A DNA stretch of 33,493 bases from an uncultured Chitinophagaceae bacterium. Its GTDB lineage: Bacteria > Bacteroidota > Bacteroidia > Chitinophagales > Chitinophagaceae. The stretch lies in contig CAKSVK010000017.1 in assembly GCA_934502905.1 (NCBI GenBank), positions 1 through 33,493 on the forward strand, given 5' to 3'. Of the stretch, positions 31,456 through 33,493 are shown piece after piece. Each line of letters starts with the position of its first letter. Positions within the stretch are counted from its first letter, which is position 1. A program made the translations under genes and the position numbers. The notes under the pieces are model-generated. The model worked only from the letters and a program-made list of their open reading frames with translations. It did not search any database and was not told the origin of the DNA.

Positions 31456-31776
31456 CTATGTTGACACTTGAATGTCACTTTTAAATATTAAACCAGTCAG
31501 ATTATTTCCCGCCAATACATTTTTCAACCTTTCTGATACAAAAACTCCTCCAAGCCTTGTGTGGAACAAATCCAGTGAAGTATCAAAATCTTTTGACAAT
31601 GCTAAAGTTTTCACTTTAACAATCTCATTAAATTTTTTCATTTCATTTTCATCAGAAAATGAATGTTCTAATAGAGGATTATTTCCAAATCCTCCGGAAG
31701 TAAATATTGTTTTTTCAAAGTCAATGACATTCCAATCCTGAAAAACTGAATAAAACAATCGATACGAATTATCCAA
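31456..31776 (-). pseudogene. Remnant of an immunity-like protein (Imm11/DUF1629-like C-terminus)
   Basis: A 106-codon frame with only a TTG start; in-frame stop codons lie just upstream, so the N-terminal part is missing or frameshifted. The C-terminal GGVFVSERLKNVLAGNNLTGLIF resembles the hallmark ending of the Imm11/DUF1629 immunity family (F.SERLK..L....LTG..F). The neighbouring frame (to 31925) contains readable sequence such as RALVSEARKYYNVHETG that may be its displaced upstream part or another remnant. It lies downstream of the RHS/toxin/immunity genes, the usual location of orphan immunity genes. The family match is from memory. Confidence 0.55.
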
Positions 31777-32177
31777 ATTTTCAGAACAACAGTGTAATGA
31801 TTAGGATTTAAGCCTGTCTCATGGACATTATAATACTTTCTCGCTTCTGAGACCAACGCTCTTCCTGTATTCCTACCTGTACCGCTTATCCGGTTTTTCA
31901 AACAAGTATTATGCTTCACCATCACCAGTAATATTCACTGTACAGGTTGTATTAATGTAACAACCTCTTAAACACCGTTGTTGGTATGCTATACTCATTG
32001 GCTATGCTGTATACCAACATGAAAGTAAAAAAGTACATGCTTTATAAATACAAAAGCCCGGCAATGCTGGGCTTTTGTATTTCTTTCACTATTAGGACAA
32101 TAACACTCAGGTAATAAGCTTACTATATACAATCCATATCTATAAATTCTGAGCTATATTATATCGAGTAATTATTT
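31777..32177. other. Intergenic region between the immunity remnant and the toxin locus
   Basis: No supported gene. It holds a strong bidirectional terminator at 32047-32081 and two further inverted repeats: GGTTGT/ACAACC (31945-31950 and 31960-31965) and TTGGTAT/ATACCAA (31981-31987 and 32011-32017). The degraded frame at 31777-31925 was considered under the immunity remnant. Confidence 0.5.
32047..32081. terminator. Strong bidirectional terminator
   Basis: 13-bp perfect arms AATACAAAAGCCC / GGGCTTTTGTATT around a 9-nt loop that can extend the stem further. It is flanked by A-rich and T-rich sequence on the two sides, so it can stop transcripts from either direction. It follows the minus-strand RHS-toxin-immunity genes by about 100 bp. 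Confidence 0.88.
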
Positions 32178-32438
32178 TTACCATAAATAACGATCAGAAG
32201 GGGTATGATATTTCAACTCCTTTTCAATATAGACTCTCATTTCATACTGTCTACATTCATGCAAAACTAAAGCATTTTCGGAAAAAGCTATACTTAGCTC
32301 ATCGTCATATTTGTCCGTCATTAACTTCAATTCTATTTCCAAATCTCCATTACCCCATTCTATAGTTTCAGCAAATGGCTCTATACAGATTTGTAAATTC
32401 CTATCAGTATCATTTTCAAATTTAATTTTCATTGCCAT
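32178..32438 (-). CDS. Small acidic protein, candidate immunity protein
   Basis: An 86-aa acidic soluble protein of unknown family, mostly beta by pattern: KIKFENDTDRNLQICIEPF, then ETIEWGNGDLEIELKL, ELSIAFSENALVLHE and EMRVYIEKELKYHTPSD. Both possible ATG codons (32438 and 32432) overlap the preceding ORF; the second gives a classic ATGA overlap with its stop, so translation of the two is coupled. A small acidic product coupled to a basic product behind an RHS gene is the standard toxin-immunity arrangement. The role is inferred from that context, not from a family match. Confidence 0.75.
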   Translation of the reverse strand: MAMKIKFENDTDRNLQICIEPFAETIEWGNGDLEIELKLMTDKYDDELSIAFSENALVLHECRQYEMRVYIEKELKYHTPSDRYLW

Positions 32439-32809
32439 AATTCAATAAGTTTATCTACAAAATCTTTTCTATATTTTGCTATAACATTACTTTGATCCAC
32501 TTTCTTACCAATAGCTTCACCATAAGGTTTGCTCCATAGCTTTAATTCATCCAATGTCACGTCTGCGTTCTTTAATCGTATTATATCTGCAGTAGATACT
32601 GTTTTTAATTTTTGCAGAATACCAAAATTTCTGCCCCAACCCATAACCTCCTCCCAAGATCTTGATGAACGCTTTGAAAATAACTTTGCGAACCCTGTAA
32701 TCCTGCTAAATAATCCCGAAGGCGCATCTCCTCTATAATAACGTCTATAAACTTTATCCCCGAATACATTTCGTCCCACTATTCCTCCATCCATAAAAAT
32801 TTCTCCCAT
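32429..32809 (-). CDS. Candidate toxin ORF overlapping the RHS gene in the -1 frame
   Basis: A 126-aa basic, soluble protein with no recognised domain. It begins MGEIFMDGGIVGRNVFGDKV (ATG 32809 or 32794) inside the end of the RHS gene and continues through RRYYRGDAPSGLFSRITGF and SWEEVMGWGRNFGILQKL to DFVDKLIELWQ. It lies in the -1 frame relative to the RHS protein, overlapping it by 31 nt. The neighbouring RHS tail ends soon after a low-complexity linker and contains no toxin-like domain, so this ORF is probably the toxin: as a separate polypeptide, by -1 frameshifting onto the RHS, or because a frameshift mutation separated them. The toxic activity cannot be predicted. Confidence 0.7.
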   Translation of the reverse strand: MGEIFMDGGIVGRNVFGDKVYRRYYRGDAPSGLFSRITGFAKLFSKRSSRSWEEVMGWGRNFGILQKLKTVSTADIIRLKNADVTLDELKLWSKPYGEAIGKKVDQSNVIAKYRKDFVDKLIELWQ

Positions 32810-33493
32810 GTTGGTTGTTCTACTACTGTATACTGAAGTCTATCGATGGGGTCGGTTGGATCGTAACCTAACACTTTTACATATAATTCAGAAAGTTGCT
32901 CATTGGGGCTTGGTAAGGAGTTGTTTCCGTCAGAATTGTTTGTGCCTGTAGAGGATGCTGTTCCATCTGAAGGAACATTTCCAGAAGAATTCTCTGAACT
33001 ATTATTGCGCCTATTTCCGATTATTATTATCTCCGGTAGCTCTATTGCATTTGCTGCAGTTGTGGGAAGTGGCCGTCCAGTAGAGTCGGGTGTCAAACTT
33101 AAAGGATTATTGAATAGTATTGGATTATTGTAAGCAAATGTGTATGGACTCCAACTGTTTACAATACCTGCCAGCGGGTCTATCTGCATGAACCGCCCTA
33201 TCTGTGGATTATAACCCCTGAAGGTGGCGTCATACCAATCTAATCCACTGCCATCACTAAACTCTTTATGCTGTAATTCATTCCCACCATTAAACCTGAA
33301 CTTATTCTCCGTTATTCCATTCAGCGCTTTGGAACTTATGTCTGCCATCGTCAGCCCGAACGGATAATAATGCGTTTGCTCATAGCATATTATTGTTCTT
33401 TGGCATGAGCGAATTCCGCTTCGCTCCATTTCCTCCAGGATCGGTCCTCTTATATGCGTCAGCTGCAGGTTATCAAAGAACACGTATATGTTA
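32779..33493 (-). CDS. RHS repeat-associated core protein, C-terminal part (runs off the right edge)
   Basis: The frame is open to the window edge (first full codon 33492), so only the C-terminus is seen. The RHS core signature is clear: VFFDNLQLTHIRGPILEE, THYYPFGLTMADISSKAL, NKFRFNGGNELQHKEF, LDWYDATFRGYNPQIGRFMQIDPLAG, and SPYTFAYNNPILFNNP. After the core comes a Ser/Asn/Gly-rich tail (NNSSENSSGNVPSDG region), then YDPTDPIDRLQYTVVEQPTWEKFLWMEE and a stop. RHS proteins form a cocoon around a C-terminal toxin; here the toxin seems to be in the next frame. A 54-bp in-frame insert at 33376-33429 interrupts the otherwise standard 'LEETHYYPFGL' segment. Confidence 0.9.
   Translation of the reverse strand, partial: NIYVFFDNLQLTHIRGPILEEMERSGIRSCQRTIICYEQTHYYPFGLTMADISSKALNGITENKFRFNGGNELQHKEFSDGSGLDWYDATFRGYNPQIGRFMQIDPLAGIVNSWSPYTFAYNNPILFNNPLSLTPDSTGRPLPTTAANAIELPEIIIIGNRRNNSSENSSGNVPSDGTASSTGTNNSDGNNSLPSPNEQLSELYVKVLGYDPTDPIDRLQYTVVEQPTWEKFLWMEE
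33376..33429 (-). repeat. 54-bp palindrome-containing in-frame insert in the RHS gene
   Basis: It encodes 18 extra residues (MERSGIRSCQ... to ...YEQ) between LEE and THYYPFGL. In RHS proteins these two parts are normally adjacent. The insert contains a hairpin with 7-bp perfect arms GAGCGAA / TTCGCTC (33407-33413 and 33420-33426), resembling short palindromic elements that insert in frame in coding DNA. Confidence 0.6.

Overview
The window looks like chromosomal DNA from a Bacteroidota bacterium, most likely a Chitinophagaceae member close to Chitinophaga. This rests on protein style, not on any search. The signs are: several promoter-like sites of the Bacteroidota form TTTG-N19..21-TAnnTTTG, a TonB-dependent receptor with an N-terminal carboxypeptidase-regulatory-like domain, a CzcA-type RND pump fused to a TolC-like protein, an RHS protein with the 'HYYPFGLTM' signature, and the general scarcity of Shine-Dalgarno sites.

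Layout. Positions 1-2348 (minus strand) hold a compact set: a HolD-like protein, the nucleotide-pool sanitiser RdgB, an ECF sigma factor and a membrane protein with internal tandem repeats that runs off the left edge. Divergent from it are ilvE (2413-3477), an M3 oligopeptidase (3934-5955) and a TonB-dependent siderophore-type receptor (6391-8793), each followed by a convincing terminator. After a DHFR-like reductase (9050-9598) comes an AT-richer block (9881-12263) forming an ECF42-type module: a YCII/DGPF-like protein, a small ABM-like protein, a VOC protein, and an ECF sigma factor with a long C-terminal extension. Positions 12312-16647 carry an RDD membrane protein, a possible ATP-grasp/HAD-phosphatase pair, an OmdA/DUF1905 protein and nicotinate phosphoribosyltransferase.

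Positions 16653-18410 (minus) are an ArsR-AHSA1-DoxX-DUF4256 operon. Its promoter carries two 16-bp operator-like palindromes placed over the core elements. A large FAD/Fe-S dehydrogenase (18527-21361) and a polytopic membrane protein (21443-23083) follow. Their 5' regions are near-identical 83-bp copies carrying a promoter and a start codon, so the second gene appears to have been placed behind a duplicated promoter. Next is a metal-efflux set (23462-29380): a lipoprotein adaptor, a CzcA-TolC fusion, and a small exported protein rich in His/Cys.

A tRNA-Leu(CAG) with its own promoter and terminator (30419-30589) marks a change in character. To its right the DNA is AT-rich and gene-poor and ends in a polymorphic-toxin-like locus on the minus strand: the C-terminus of an RHS protein, an overlapping candidate toxin ORF in the -1 frame, a coupled small acidic candidate immunity protein, and the remnant of a second immunity-like gene. 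This part may be an island at the tRNA, but no second attachment site is visible.

The most distinctive observations are the promoter-bearing duplication, the RHS/toxin frame overlap with a 54-bp palindromic in-frame insert, a roughly 70-95-bp repeat family upstream of the receptor and ECF42 genes, and the two-palindrome ArsR promoter. No computation or database search was possible; family names come from recognising motifs.
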